A program made the position numbers and the translations under genes. 64,000 nt of DNA from Xanthomarina gelatinilytica. GTDB lineage: Bacteria; Bacteroidota; Bacteroidia; Flavobacteriales; Flavobacteriaceae. Location of the stretch: positions 62,001-126,000 of the forward strand of contig NZ_ANLA01000013.1 of the NCBI RefSeq assembly GCF_000348685.1, in the 5' to 3' direction. The first letter of the stretch is position 1. Each line of letters begins with the position of its first letter. The notes beneath the pieces were generated by a model, which was not told where the DNA came from, did no database searches, and worked only from the letters and a program-made list of their open reading frames with translations. Shown here one piece after another: positions 1-8,054 of this stretch.

Positions 1-1030
1 GTAAAGCTAAATTTTTCTCCAGCTCTTTGGTCAATCTATCTTTTATATGTCTTGAAGTTACAAACTTGCCGTCTTTCCCAAAGAAAGGCGAATCGTTAAT
101 GGTAAACAACATGCTCATGGTAGGCTCATCAATGGCTATGGTTTGCAGTCCTTCAGGATTTTCAAAATCGGCAACGGTATCTCCAATTTCAAAACCTTCC
201 AGTCCAACAATGGCACAAATATCTCCTGTTTGAACCTGCTCTACTTTTTTACGGCCCAAACCTTCAAAAACATGTAGTTCTTTGATTTTGGATTTTACTA
301 TGGAACCATTTCTTTTTACCAAGGAAATATTTTGTCCTGCTCTAAGGGCTCCACGGGTTAAACGTCCAATGGCAATACGTCCTGTAAAAGATGAAAAGTC
401 CAAAGAAGTAATTAACATTTGTGTGTTCCCTTCAGGAATTTTTGGAGCTGGTATATGATCAATAACCATATCCAATAAAGGTTCAATGTTTTCTGTTTTT
501 TGTTTCCAATCGGTACTCATCCAGTTTTGTTTAGCTGAACCATAAACCGTTGGGAAATCCAACTGCCACTCTTCTGCTCCAAGTTCGAACATTAAATCAA
601 AAACAGATTCATGAACTTCGTCTGGTGTGCAGTTTTCCTTATCCACTTTATTGATAACCACACAAGGTTTTAAACCTAAATCGATGGCTTTTTGCAATAC
701 AAAACGGGTTTGTGGCATAGGACCTTCAAAAGCATCTACCAGCAACAACACACCATCTGCCATGTTTAGGACACGTTCTACTTCACCACCAAAATCGGCG
801 TGACCAGGCGTATCTATTATATTGATTTTTGTGTCTTTGTAAATAACAGAAACGTTCTTGGAGGTAATGGTTATCCCTCTTTCACGTTCTAAATCGTTAT
901 TATCCAGAATCAAATCTCCAGTGTTTTCGTTTTCACGAAACAACTGGCAGTGGTACATAATTTTATCAACCAAAGTAGTTTTACCATGATCAACGTGGGC
1001 AATAATTGCAATGTTTTTAATATTAGCCAT
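1..1030 (-). CDS. typA: Ribosome-associated GTPase TypA/BipA (C-terminus cut by window edge)
   Basis: This is a translational GTPase that binds the ribosome and helps assembly and stress or cold adaptation. About 343 N-terminal residues are visible of a protein normally near 600. The G1 motif [13 protein letters not shown] follows the start directly. The switch II motif [15 protein letters not shown] and the G4 motif NKVDK follow, and then the domain II beta-barrel ([18 protein letters not shown]). The order G domain then barrel without EF-G insertions, and the SPFFGKDGK stretch, fit TypA rather than EF-G or LepA. The start ATG (1028-1030) lies about 30 bp from a TACCTTTG promoter-like element. 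The end lies outside the window. Confidence 0.95.
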   Translation of the reverse strand, partial: MANIKNIAIIAHVDHGKTTLVDKIMYHCQLFRENENTGDLILDNNDLERERGITITSKNVSVIYKDTKINIIDTPGHADFGGEVERVLNMADGVLLLVDAFEGPMPQTRFVLQKAIDLGLKPCVVINKVDKENCTPDEVHESVFDLMFELGAEEWQLDFPTVYGSAKQNWMSTDWKQKTENIEPLLDMVIDHIPAPKIPEGNTQMLITSLDFSSFTGRIAIGRLTRGALRAGQNISLVKRNGSIVKSKIKELHVFEGLGRKKVEQVQTGDICAIVGLEGFEIGDTVADFENPEGLQTIAIDEPTMSMLFTINDSPFFGKDGKFVTSRHIKDRLTKELEKNLAL

Positions 1031-1053
1031 ATAGGTGCTTTATTTTGAGCGTG

Positions 1054-1061
1054 CAAAGGTA
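1054..1061 (-). promoter_or_regulatory. Promoter -7 element for typA (TACCTTTG)
   Basis: On the minus strand this reads TACCTTTG, an exact match to the Bacteroidota -7 consensus TAnnTTTG, 24 bp upstream of the typA ATG. I see no good TTG partner about 19 bp further upstream, so only half of the promoter is supported. Confidence 0.45.
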
Positions 1062-1260
1062 CACTATATTTTAGTAATTTTATCATTAAATTTTTGTTAT
1101 TAGTTAATTAAATGTTATAGTTCTTAAAAATTATACTATCTGTTTGTATCTTTCGTTTATAAAATTGATTAATAGTAAATAGCCATACTAACCAATCTGT
1201 TAACCACAACAGGCTTTTTTACATCTGTAATAACATTACGGATTAAAACCCTATTTTAAT

Positions 1261-1623
1261 ATGAAAAAGCAGATTAGTAAATACTCGAAATTTATTCCTT
1301 ATTTATACTTTATAGCAGCTGTTGCCTACTGGTTTACAGACGTTAATAAAAATGAAGGCATTACGGCCTATCCCATTTTATTGATTGCCATCCCTTTTGT
1401 GTGGCAGCTAATTAGGCCTAGCAAGCAACTAAACTTCTCTTTAGGGATTATTTTTGTATGTGTATCATCGTACATGATTTTAGCTTATTTAATAGATTTT
1501 TTCAACATTATCAGTTTCCCTGAAACCCTTAGCAACTTTATTATTTTGGGAGGTATGTTTGTTTTCACAAACTTTTTGATGTCGCTTTGGATGATACGAA
1601 ATAGTATGAAAAAAGCTTTTTAA
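1261..1623 (+). CDS. Hypothetical four-helix membrane protein
   Basis: The 120-residue protein has four hydrophobic segments, at about residues 13-28, 36-50, 58-80 and 92-115. A short basic N-terminus (MKKQISKYSK) suggests the N-terminus is cytoplasmic. No catalytic motif is visible and I do not recognise the family. It ends 36 bp before kdsA, which appears to have its own promoter element in that gap, so cotranscription is possible but not required. Lipid or lysophospholipid-type small membrane proteins look similar, but I would not assign a function. Confidence 0.7.
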   Translation: MKKQISKYSKFIPYLYFIAAVAYWFTDVNKNEGITAYPILLIAIPFVWQLIRPSKQLNFSLGIIFVCVSSYMILAYLIDFFNIISFPETLSNFIILGGMFVFTNFLMSLWMIRNSMKKAF

Positions 1624-1630
1624 AAATATG

Positions 1631-1638
1631 TATCTTTG
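1631..1638 (+). promoter_or_regulatory. Promoter -7 element for kdsA (TATCTTTG)
   Basis: TATCTTTG matches the Bacteroidota -7 consensus TAnnTTTG exactly and ends 20 bp before the kdsA ATG. The transcript would start near 1645, giving a very short leader. No clear -33 TTG is seen. Confidence 0.45.
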
Positions 1639-1658
1639 TGGCCTAAATTTAAGTGATT

Positions 1659-2477
1659 ATGACTCTAAATGACGTGCCTAAAATAAAATTTACCAATTCC
1701 GATAATTTTTTCCTGCTTGCTGGACCTTGTGCCATAGAAGGTGAAGATATGGCTTTACGCATTGCCGAAAAAATCATAGCCATAACCAACAAACTTCATA
1801 TTCCTTATGTCTTTAAAGGTAGCTTTAAAAAAGCCAACAGAAGTAGAATTGATAGTTTTACAGGTATAGGTGACGAGAAAGCCCTTAAAATACTACAAAA
1901 GGTATCCAACACTTTTGATGTACCAACCGTAACAGACATCCATGAAGTCTCTGATGCTGCCATGGCTGCAGCATACGCAGACGTGTTGCAAATCCCAGCT
2001 TTTTTGGTTCGTCAAACAGATTTAGTGGTGGCTGCTGCTCAAACCGGTAAGGTAGTAAACCTAAAAAAAGGACAATTTATGAGTCCGGAATCCATGAAAC
2101 ACGCGGTTCAAAAAGTAAAGGATGCAGGAAACGAAAAAGTTTGGATTACAGACAGAGGCACCATGTTTGGATACCAAGACATGATTGTGGATTTTCGTGG
2201 CATTCCAACCATGAGACAATATGCTCCCACTGTTCTGGATGTGACCCATTCCCTACAACAACCAAACCAAAGTGCAGGTGTAACTGGAGGCAGACCGGAT
2301 ATGATAGAAACCATAGCTCGTGCTGGAGTTGTCAATAATGTTGATGGACTGTTTATAGAAACCCATTTTGATCCTGCCAATGCCAAAAGCGATGGTGCCA
2401 ATATGTTGCGTCTGGACAATTTGGAAAAACTATTAACCAACCTGGTTGCCATTAGAAAAACAGTAAACAGCCTGTAG
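1659..2477 (+). CDS. kdsA: 3-deoxy-8-phosphooctulonate synthase (KDO-8-P synthase)
   Basis: KdsA condenses phosphoenolpyruvate with arabinose 5-phosphate to give KDO-8-phosphate for the lipopolysaccharide inner core. The barrel is full length at about 272 residues. AGPCAIEGED opens the first strand; the Cys there, the His of DVTHSLQQPN, the Glu of FIETHFDP and the Asp eleven residues after that Glu match the four metal ligands of the Aquifex-type enzyme. This therefore looks like the metal-dependent class; the E. coli class has Asn at the Cys position. I chose the ATG at 1659; an in-frame GTG at 1653 is the alternative. The stop lies 5 bp from the stop of the convergent DUF1801 gene. Confidence 0.96.
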   Translation: MTLNDVPKIKFTNSDNFFLLAGPCAIEGEDMALRIAEKIIAITNKLHIPYVFKGSFKKANRSRIDSFTGIGDEKALKILQKVSNTFDVPTVTDIHEVSDAAMAAAYADVLQIPAFLVRQTDLVVAAAQTGKVVNLKKGQFMSPESMKHAVQKVKDAGNEKVWITDRGTMFGYQDMIVDFRGIPTMRQYAPTVLDVTHSLQQPNQSAGVTGGRPDMIETIARAGVVNNVDGLFIETHFDPANAKSDGANMLRLDNLEKLLTNLVAIRKTVNSL

Positions 2478-2482
2478 TCATT

Positions 2483-2845
2483 TTATTTCCAGAAAGATTT
2501 TTCTTTGTGCAATTCAACTTCTTTAAGAATTGCGATAAGGACATCATCAGCAACTTCCTCTAAGGTTCTATAGCGAAGCGATTTCACTATTTTCCGGTTT
2601 TCACTTACCAGATAGCTATCAAATTTTTTCGCAAAATGGGCCGAATGCCAAAAACCCACATCCACATAATCTTTACTTTGATTTATGTAACAAATGGGTT
2701 TTTTTCCTATATAAAAACAAGGCAATCGCCATTTATACTTCAATTCGGCATCAGATAAGCTATGTTCAATCACAGCCTGTAGATGCATCATGATAGACCG
2801 ATATGGTTCTTTTTGCTTTAAAATATATGCTTCGGCTGGTTTCAT
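2483..2845 (-). CDS. DUF1801-like (YdhG/YjbR-CyaY fold) protein
   Basis: This 120-residue soluble protein resembles the DUF1801 family of small alpha/beta proteins with a YjbR/CyaY-like fold. The visible family traits are an N-terminal helix (EAYILKQKEPYRSIMMHLQAVI), the KYKWRLPCFYIGKKPICYIN core in which substrate-like or DNA contacts have been proposed, and a C-terminal helix. No signal peptide or membrane segment is seen. It is convergent with kdsA and divergent from the membrane-protein cluster at 2936. Its function is unknown. Confidence 0.75.
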   Translation of the reverse strand: MKPAEAYILKQKEPYRSIMMHLQAVIEHSLSDAELKYKWRLPCFYIGKKPICYINQSKDYVDVGFWHSAHFAKKFDSYLVSENRKIVKSLRYRTLEEVADDVLIAILKEVELHKEKSFWK

Positions 2846-2935
2846 TTTTTTAAGTGCTGTATTTCAAAAATAATAAAATTAAATAGTGTCAGATTCAAAA
2901 ATATTTATTTACTTTGTTTTTCAAAGTACTTTAAT

Positions 2936-3547
2936 ATGGAGCCAAAAGATTATTTGAAAGATATCACTGAGATAAAACAACTCATGAACAAATCCTCCCG
3001 TTTTATTTCCTTGAGTGGACTATCTGGTGTTTTAGCAGGAATTTATGCCATAATTGGTGCAACTGTTGCTTATTGGTTGGTAGAAGGCTATAGTGATGGA
3101 ACACTAATACTGGAAGGAAAAACCTATGGATTGGTGTTATTGGATTTGGCATTAATAGCTTTCTTAAGCATTGTAACTGCTGTGGTTTTAACTACTAAAA
3201 AAGCCAAAAAACAAGACGAAAAAGTTTGGGACAACACCTCCAAACGCTTGGTAGTTAATTTTCTTATTCCATTGCTAACAGGTGGCATTTATATTTTAAT
3301 AGTTTTAAACCAACAAAAATATGGACTGACTGCAGCCTTAATGCTCATTTTTTATGGTCTTGCTTTAATAAATGCATCAAAATATAGCATTGGCAATATT
3401 AGATATTTAGGCTTTATTCAAACGATTTTAGGCTTGATCTGTGCCTTGTTTCCAGATTACGGATTTTGGATTTGGGTTCTAGGGTTTGGAGTTATGCACA
3501 TTATTTATGGCCTTTGGATGCACATTAAATTCGATACAAACTATTAA
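2936..3547 (+). CDS. Hypothetical multi-pass membrane protein
   Basis: The 203-residue protein begins with a charged cytoplasmic helix (MEPKDYLKDITEIKQLMNKS). It then has six or so hydrophobic segments: about residues 23-45, 60-85, 103-122, 126-143, 150-167 and 170-195. No catalytic motif is visible. It is the first gene of a tight + strand cluster with a small membrane protein (3562), a winged-helix regulator (3892) and a DUF2809 protein (4224). The layout of membrane protein beside small winged-helix protein suggests the regulator controls these membrane genes. I do not recognise a named family. Confidence 0.75.
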   Translation: MEPKDYLKDITEIKQLMNKSSRFISLSGLSGVLAGIYAIIGATVAYWLVEGYSDGTLILEGKTYGLVLLDLALIAFLSIVTAVVLTTKKAKKQDEKVWDNTSKRLVVNFLIPLLTGGIYILIVLNQQKYGLTAALMLIFYGLALINASKYSIGNIRYLGFIQTILGLICALFPDYGFWIWVLGFGVMHIIYGLWMHIKFDTNY

Positions 3548-3561
3548 TAATTTTTAAAAAC

Positions 3562-3855
3562 ATGATGATGACACAAAACAAAAGAGTCCCAATTATCTTA
3601 ACTACTGCCACTATTTTACTATTGATCCCTTTTATTGCCATGCAATTTTCAACTGAAGTTAATTGGAGCGCATTCGATTTTTTTAACGCTGGAATTCTTT
3701 TATTTGGAACAGGGTTTCTCATAGAACTTGTTTTAAGAAAAGTAACCAAAAAACAAAATAGATGGATGCTACTTTTAATCATTATATCTTTGGTTCTTTT
3801 GACTTGGATAGAACTGGCTGTTGGTCTTTTTGGAACTCCCTTGGCTGGAAGTTAA
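3562..3855 (+). CDS. Hypothetical small three-helix membrane protein
   Basis: This 97-residue protein has three hydrophobic helices (about residues 10-26, 34-56 and 68-90). It starts 14 bp after the stop of the preceding membrane protein, so it is very likely cotranscribed and may act with it. The start could be at residue 1, 2 or 3, because the gene opens ATGATGATG. Similar small proteins accompany winged-helix regulators in other flavobacteria, but I cannot give a function. Confidence 0.7.
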   Translation: MMMTQNKRVPIILTTATILLLIPFIAMQFSTEVNWSAFDFFNAGILLFGTGFLIELVLRKVTKKQNRWMLLLIIISLVLLTWIELAVGLFGTPLAGS

Positions 3856-3891
3856 AGAATAGTTTAAAATTTCCTCTTAAAAGGAACCATT

Positions 3892-4185
3892 ATGAGCATC
3901 ATTACAAACATAAACAAAGTATTCGACCATAGAATTAGGTTGGGCATCATGTCCATCCTCATGGTGAATGAGTATGCCGATTTTAATACTCTAAAAGAAT
4001 TACTTGGTGCTACAGATGGTAATTTGGCAAGTCATGCCAAAGCGCTTGAAAAAGCTACATACATTTCGGTTGAAAAACAATTTATTGGCAGAAAACCCAA
4101 TACACGATATGCAACAACAAAACTTGGCAGAGCTGCTTTTAAAAAACATATAGATGCACTTGAAAAGTTAATTAATACACAATAA
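3892..4185 (+). CDS. Winged-helix transcriptional regulator (HTH_34/MarR-like)
   Basis: This 97-residue protein is a stand-alone winged helix. Residues 12-30 (HRIRLGIMSILMVNEYADF) form the first helix, and NTLKELLGATDGNLASHAKALEKA forms the helix-turn-helix. The beta wing is IGRKPNTRYATTKLGRAAFKKHI. The arrangement fits the small HTH_34/ArsR-like regulators that lack a sensor domain. It lies 36 bp after the small membrane protein and 38 bp before the DUF2809 gene, so it is likely part of the same operon and may regulate it. The ligand is unknown. Confidence 0.85.
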   Translation: MSIITNINKVFDHRIRLGIMSILMVNEYADFNTLKELLGATDGNLASHAKALEKATYISVEKQFIGRKPNTRYATTKLGRAAFKKHIDALEKLINTQ

Positions 4186-4223
4186 CATTTTTATCAATTT
4201 CCTATCAAACAGAATAATGTTAA

Positions 4224-4595
4224 ATGAAATTAAACTTTAACAAAACATACTTTGTACTTTTTTCCATACTGTTTCTAGCGGAAATATTAATTGCAAAATA
4301 TGTAGTTAGTGGTTTTATAAGACACACTTTTGGAGATTTCCTGGTGGTGATCCTTATGTATGGCTTCTTAAAAAGCTTTCTCCCTATCAAACCTCTAAAA
4401 GCTTCAATCTTGGTTTTGATAATTGCTTTTTGCATAGAATTTTTACAGTTATGCAACCTGCTGGAATGGTTAAACCTGCAAAACAACACCTTAGCCAAGC
4501 TTGTTTTAGGAAGTACGTTTCAAGTAACAGATTTGTTGGCATATACCTTAGGCATCCTTTTGGTTTTAATTGTTGAATACAAACAAAATAATTAG
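4224..4595 (+). CDS. DUF2809 family membrane protein
   Basis: The 123-residue protein has four hydrophobic helices (about 10-28, 33-50, 58-76 and 98-118). Its motifs are the FGDFLVVILMYGFLKSF stretch and the LGSTFQVTDLLAYTLGILL C-terminal helix, both typical of DUF2809 proteins, with conserved Asp residues inside helices (GDF and TDLLAY). DUF2809 proteins have a VanZ-like arrangement, but no biochemical role is established. It closes the cluster that begins at 2936. Confidence 0.8.
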   Translation: MKLNFNKTYFVLFSILFLAEILIAKYVVSGFIRHTFGDFLVVILMYGFLKSFLPIKPLKASILVLIIAFCIEFLQLCNLLEWLNLQNNTLAKLVLGSTFQVTDLLAYTLGILLVLIVEYKQNN

Positions 4596-4669
4596 TAGAG
4601 TAAATAAATTTCAAGTACAAATTAGCACATTGCCTAGCTAAGAATTTACAGTATTAAAATCCGATGTAA

Positions 4670-4798
4670 CCTTATAACAAACCAACCAGGAACAATACTG
4701 AAATTCTTTCGTCGCTTGCAGTAAAATCAGCTTTTACAAAAACATCCAAACCTGTCTATACAGCAGGTAAAGTTATTAACTGGAAGTATAAAACTTAA
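4670..4798 (+). pseudogene. Possible C-terminal coding remnant (42 codons, no start)
   Basis: Between the DUF2809 gene and the SDR gene there is an open frame of 42 codons that ends in TAA at 4796-4798 and is preceded by an in-frame TAA at 4667. It has no plausible start codon. The translation ends with SKPVYTAGKVINWKYKT, and the composition (Lys, Thr, Val, Trp, Tyr) looks protein-like rather than random. It overlaps the last bases of the convergent SDR gene. It may be a decayed 3-prime gene end or chance. Confidence 0.25.
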
Positions 4799-5577
4799 GC
4801 TTCCCTGTTTTTTTCTTGAATTCTCTTAACAATGGTTGCTGCGGTATTTCTTGGAATAAATCGTGGCAAGGTGGCCAATAATTTATTGAATTTCCCTGGA
4901 ATGGCATAGACTTTCCCTTTGTTCATGGCTTTATAACCGTAAGCTGCCACTTCTTTGGCATTGGCCATATTGAAGGTTATTTTATTCTCCGATGAAGCAT
5001 TGGATACCACCTTTTGAAACGATGTCTTGGTTGGCCCTGGACACAGGGCTGTTACCGTAACTCCGGTACCTTTAAGCTCGTTCGCAACAGCCTCAGAAAA
5101 GGATAAAATATAGCCCTTGGTTGCATAATACAAGGACATAAGTGGTCCTGGCTGGAAAGCTGCAAGAGACGATAGATTAAGGATTTTTCCAGAACCTCTT
5201 TGAATCATGTCTTTTAAAACCAATTTGGTTAAATGGGTAGTGGTGATAACATGCAAATGCAGCATTTGTTTTTCGCGTTCCCAATCGGTTTCCCAAAAGG
5301 AACCGAACAAACCAAAACCAGCATTGTTCACCAAAACATCTATGGGTAATCCCTTAAGTTCTAACATGATTTCTTCGGAAATATTGACCACACTTAAATC
5401 CTTGGCATAGATCTGAACGTTCACAGCAAAATCAGTCTCTATACCTTGTTTGACTTCTTGTAGCTTTTCTGCATCAATATCTATTAATACCAAATTGTAA
5501 CCATCTTTAGCCAACAAAAGTGCCAGTTCATACCCCAAGCCTGAAGCTCCTCCTGTTATTAAAGCTGTTTTACTCAT
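4795..5577 (-). CDS. Short-chain dehydrogenase/reductase (SDR, DltE/YqjQ-like)
   Basis: This 260-residue classical SDR is an NAD(P)-dependent oxidoreductase of unknown substrate. The Rossmann motif TGGASGLG is at residues 8-15, NNAGFG at about 85-90, the catalytic Ser in LNLSSLAAF near 140, and the YYATK catalytic Tyr/Lys near 153-157. The C-terminal tail (LPRFIPRNTAATIVKRIQEKNR) is basic and typical of the membrane-associated DltE/YqjQ-like group. It lies 15 bp downstream of the dehydrogenase at 5593-6795, so the two are probably cotranscribed. Confidence 0.9.
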   Translation of the reverse strand: MSKTALITGGASGLGYELALLLAKDGYNLVLIDIDAEKLQEVKQGIETDFAVNVQIYAKDLSVVNISEEIMLELKGLPIDVLVNNAGFGLFGSFWETDWEREKQMLHLHVITTTHLTKLVLKDMIQRGSGKILNLSSLAAFQPGPLMSLYYATKGYILSFSEAVANELKGTGVTVTALCPGPTKTSFQKVVSNASSENKITFNMANAKEVAAYGYKAMNKGKVYAIPGKFNKLLATLPRFIPRNTAATIVKRIQEKNREA

Positions 5578-5592
5578 TTTAATAAAAAGACA

Positions 5593-6795
5593 TTATTTGC
5601 CATCCACATAATCCTGTAAATACGAAAACTTCTCAGTCAATTTCCCGTTTTCGGTTATTTTGGCACGTTTTAGAATGCCACGTTCATCTTTATTGAAAAA
5701 TGCTGGGATAACGTGTTCCAAAAACATGTCTCCAAAGCCTTCACTGGCATCTTTGGGCAGTTCGCAAGGTAAATTGTCTACTGCCATAACGGTTATGGCG
5801 CCTTTGGCGTTGAATGCCACTTCGGTTTCAGTTTTGGGATCATACCCATAAAAAGGGTCTGCAATGGTTGAAGCCCTTAAAGTTGAAGCCACTGGCCCAT
5901 CCACATCGCAAGATATATCTGCCACCAGGTTTATTCTAAAGTCAGGATGTTTGGCATCTTCCCTAGTAAACAAATAGGGTGCATTGTTGCCATAAAAATG
6001 ACCTGCAATAAAGTAATCTGTTTGTTTTGCATAAGGCATAAAATTACTCTCATACCCACTTGGATCTTTATAAAACTCCTGTTTAAAACCTACTTTCCCA
6101 TCTGTTCGTTTATTGTACTCCATAACATCTGCCATACAATAAACAGGCTCCGAAAAGTTAGTGGTTAGGTATAGGGCATCACTTACTTGTTTTATTTTTA
6201 AATGATCCAGAATTTCTTTGGCACCTTGGGCCACTTTTCCTGTGCCAGTTAATACAATTTTAATATTGGGAATGGTAATTTTATCCAGTTCTGCTTTTAC
6301 TTCATTTAAATCCGCCAAGGTTTCCACCTTTGGCAAATGGAACAAGCCATCCCTTAATCCCAAAGCCCTAAAACCATTATAAGCTCCTACCAAACCTGCA
6401 TAGCGACCAAAACCTATTAATCTGGAACCACTTTTTTTCACAATGGTTTCATGATCGTACATATCAATGTTCTTTTCAAGCATGGCTTGAAGCAGTTTAC
6501 GGTTATAAGGCTGTTTTTTTATGGTATGGGAAAAATAAAAGTACTTTTTATTTGGAATTAAAGCCTCAATGGGAACTTCCTTAACTCCCAACATAACATC
6601 ACAGTCACTCACATTATTGCTTACCTCAAAACCCAAGGCTTTATATGCTTCATCTGGAAAGATCCTAATATCACTGGATTCCACTTTAAAAACTGCTTCA
6701 GGAAATTGCGCTCTGGCTTCTGCTAACTTTTCAGGTGAAAATACCACACGTCTATCTGGTGGATTTTTTCGTTCTTTGATGATGGCAAACTTCAT
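5593..6795 (-). CDS. NAD(P)-dependent oxidoreductase, alanine dehydrogenase/saccharopine dehydrogenase-like
   Basis: The protein has about 400 residues. The N-terminal half is an AlaDh/PNT-type domain (FAIIKERKNPPDRRVVFSP, then VMLGVKEVPIEALIPNKKYFYFSHTIKKQ), close to the LYS1 saccharopine dehydrogenase pattern. IKIVLTGTGKVAQGAKEIL is the Rossmann nucleotide-binding loop. The C-terminal part has VADISCDVDGPVASTLR, typical of this group. In related flavobacteria the gene is annotated only as NAD(P)-dependent oxidoreductase. I use the ATG at 6795 (MKFAIIKERK); an open frame continues upstream to 6834 with a less likely hydrophobic extension. Whether lysine, alanine or another amine is the substrate cannot be told from sequence. 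Confidence 0.8.
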   Translation of the reverse strand: MKFAIIKERKNPPDRRVVFSPEKLAEARAQFPEAVFKVESSDIRIFPDEAYKALGFEVSNNVSDCDVMLGVKEVPIEALIPNKKYFYFSHTIKKQPYNRKLLQAMLEKNIDMYDHETIVKKSGSRLIGFGRYAGLVGAYNGFRALGLRDGLFHLPKVETLADLNEVKAELDKITIPNIKIVLTGTGKVAQGAKEILDHLKIKQVSDALYLTTNFSEPVYCMADVMEYNKRTDGKVGFKQEFYKDPSGYESNFMPYAKQTDYFIAGHFYGNNAPYLFTREDAKHPDFRINLVADISCDVDGPVASTLRASTIADPFYGYDPKTETEVAFNAKGAITVMAVDNLPCELPKDASEGFGDMFLEHVIPAFFNKDERGILKRAKITENGKLTEKFSYLQDYVDGK

Positions 6796-6951
6796 ACTCA
6801 TGCAAACAAATTTTATTTTTTGATTCAACCACATGTAGTGAGTCTAAACTGACAAATTTACATTTGGTATAGATTTTGCACGAAAATACATGGATTTATG
6901 AAGTTGCACAACATTTTTTTATTAACTTCGCCATCCTTTTTAATGAAACTT

Positions 6952-7343
6952 GGGGTCGACTGGTTTTGACAGCGAGATTAATGAAATGGTAAGCACGTCG
7001 TGTAATGACTTTGAAACACGTAAAAGGCTAGGTCAAACATTTAAACGGCGAGAATAACTACGCTTTAGCTGCCTAATCTGAATTACAGTAGGATTGGCCT
7101 AGGTACACAAGGTGTACAAGCTAAATGTCTCCAGAAAGCCTTGGTTAGTGGCGTTCTATTTAGAGGCATCGTAAAAATTAACCAAGATAGTGCAGTGCTT
7201 TGATGCACTTTCGAGATTAAAAAGCTAAGTTGTAAGTAGGTTGTCTGTAACCAGCTTACAATCGAAAAAACAAGAACAGAATAAACGTGTAGAAAGCCCT
7301 TTGGTTACTTGTTTGGACGAGAGTTCGATTCTCTCCGACTCCA
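6952..7343 (+). ncRNA. ssrA: tmRNA (trans-translation RNA)
   Basis: tmRNA rescues stalled ribosomes and tags the nascent chain for proteolysis. The 5-prime end GGGGTCG pairs with CGACTCC at 7336-7342, forming the seven-pair acceptor stem with one G-U. The D-like start GACTGGTTTTGACAGCGAG is canonical. The T arm is GAGAG-TTCGATT-CTCTC at 7319-7335. The reading frame GGC GAG AAT AAC TAC GCT TTA GCT GCC TAA at 7047-7076 encodes the tag GENNYALAA (after the charged Ala). No CCA is encoded after the A at 7343, so it must be added. A terminator-like hairpin follows at 7378-7409. Confidence 0.96.
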
Positions 7344-7377
7344 CAAGCAAAGCAACTCTGTTGCGATTTTCAGCATA

Positions 7378-7413
7378 AAAGCTCAATAAGTTCTACTTGA
7401 TTGAGCTTTGTTG
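7378..7413 (+). terminator. Hairpin terminator after ssrA
   Basis: AAAGCTCAAT at 7378-7387 pairs with ATTGAGCTTT at 7400-7409, with an inner AAG/CTT and a one-base bulge around the loop TTCTA. The following tract is only moderately T-rich (GTTGTTT). It is placed 35 bp after the tmRNA end. Confidence 0.5.
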
Positions 7414-7480
7414 TTTAAAAATGCTTGGACTGAAATATTGGAATTTTGTATAAAGGATTTTCATATAACTTTTAAAACCA

Positions 7481-7519
7481 AAAAAGCCACTATAACAACA
7501 TGCTATAGTGGCTATTTTT
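7481..7519 (-). terminator. Terminator of the 88-residue membrane-anchored gene (bidirectional shape)
   Basis: The 10-bp stem AGCCACTATA (7485-7494) / TATAGTGGCT (7504-7513) has a nine-base loop and is flanked by A and T tracts on both sides. It lies between ssrA (+) and the gene at 7538 (-), so it can stop transcription in either direction. Confidence 0.7.
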
Positions 7520-7537
7520 ATGTAAACTAACGGCTAA

Positions 7538-7804
7538 TTAATTAGCTTGTATCCTTTTGGAGTTCTGTAACCTCATGAGCTCTTGTTGGATCTCCCTACT
7601 TCTATTCATGAATTTTTCAAATTTTTGACGCCTCAATTCTGCGCGTTCCTTCATCCTTTTGTTAAAGGCTTCCTCTCTCTCATGTTTTCGCTTCCAGATG
7701 GCTTCTCGTTTTTTATCTTCCAATGCCACTGTTCTATAGGAATACCAATAAAAAAATAAAAACATTCCTGCAAGAATTAACAATATAACAAACCCATTCA
7801 TCAT
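7538..7804 (-). CDS. Small membrane-anchored protein with charged coiled coil
   Basis: The 88-residue protein has one N-terminal hydrophobic helix (residues 3-20, FVILLILAGMFLFFYWYSY) followed by a strongly charged Lys/Arg/Glu helix with heptad-like spacing (about 28-80). This predicts a single-pass anchor with a cytoplasmic coiled coil. I do not recognise a family; a scaffold or division-related role is possible but unsupported. A clear hairpin terminator follows at 7481-7519. The 250 bp upstream (7805-8054) are AT-rich and contain no gene that I can see. Confidence 0.65.
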   Translation of the reverse strand: MMNGFVILLILAGMFLFFYWYSYRTVALEDKKREAIWKRKHEREEAFNKRMKERAELRRQKFEKFMNRSREIQQELMRLQNSKRIQAN

Positions 7805-8054
7805 AATAATATAATTTTAAGTTAATAAAAATTTGACGTTTATATGAATTAAGATTTGGGAAGACTATGCTATTCATACATGCTTACTTAAATCTATTAA
7901 AATAAATTAAAACACTACAAAAGAACAGATTAAGATCCAAAATTTTAGTTGAACGTCAGTTTTTTATAAATATTATTATAAAAAATAAAGAAAAAACCTT
8001 TTTTGAAAATTCAATATGGGAAATTGAAGTATGTAAAAAATCCTTGTTAAAAAA

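Noticed and set aside
2108-2452. Long minus-strand frame inside kdsA (114 codons)
   Set aside because: It is antisense to strongly conserved kdsA sequence and shows no motif.
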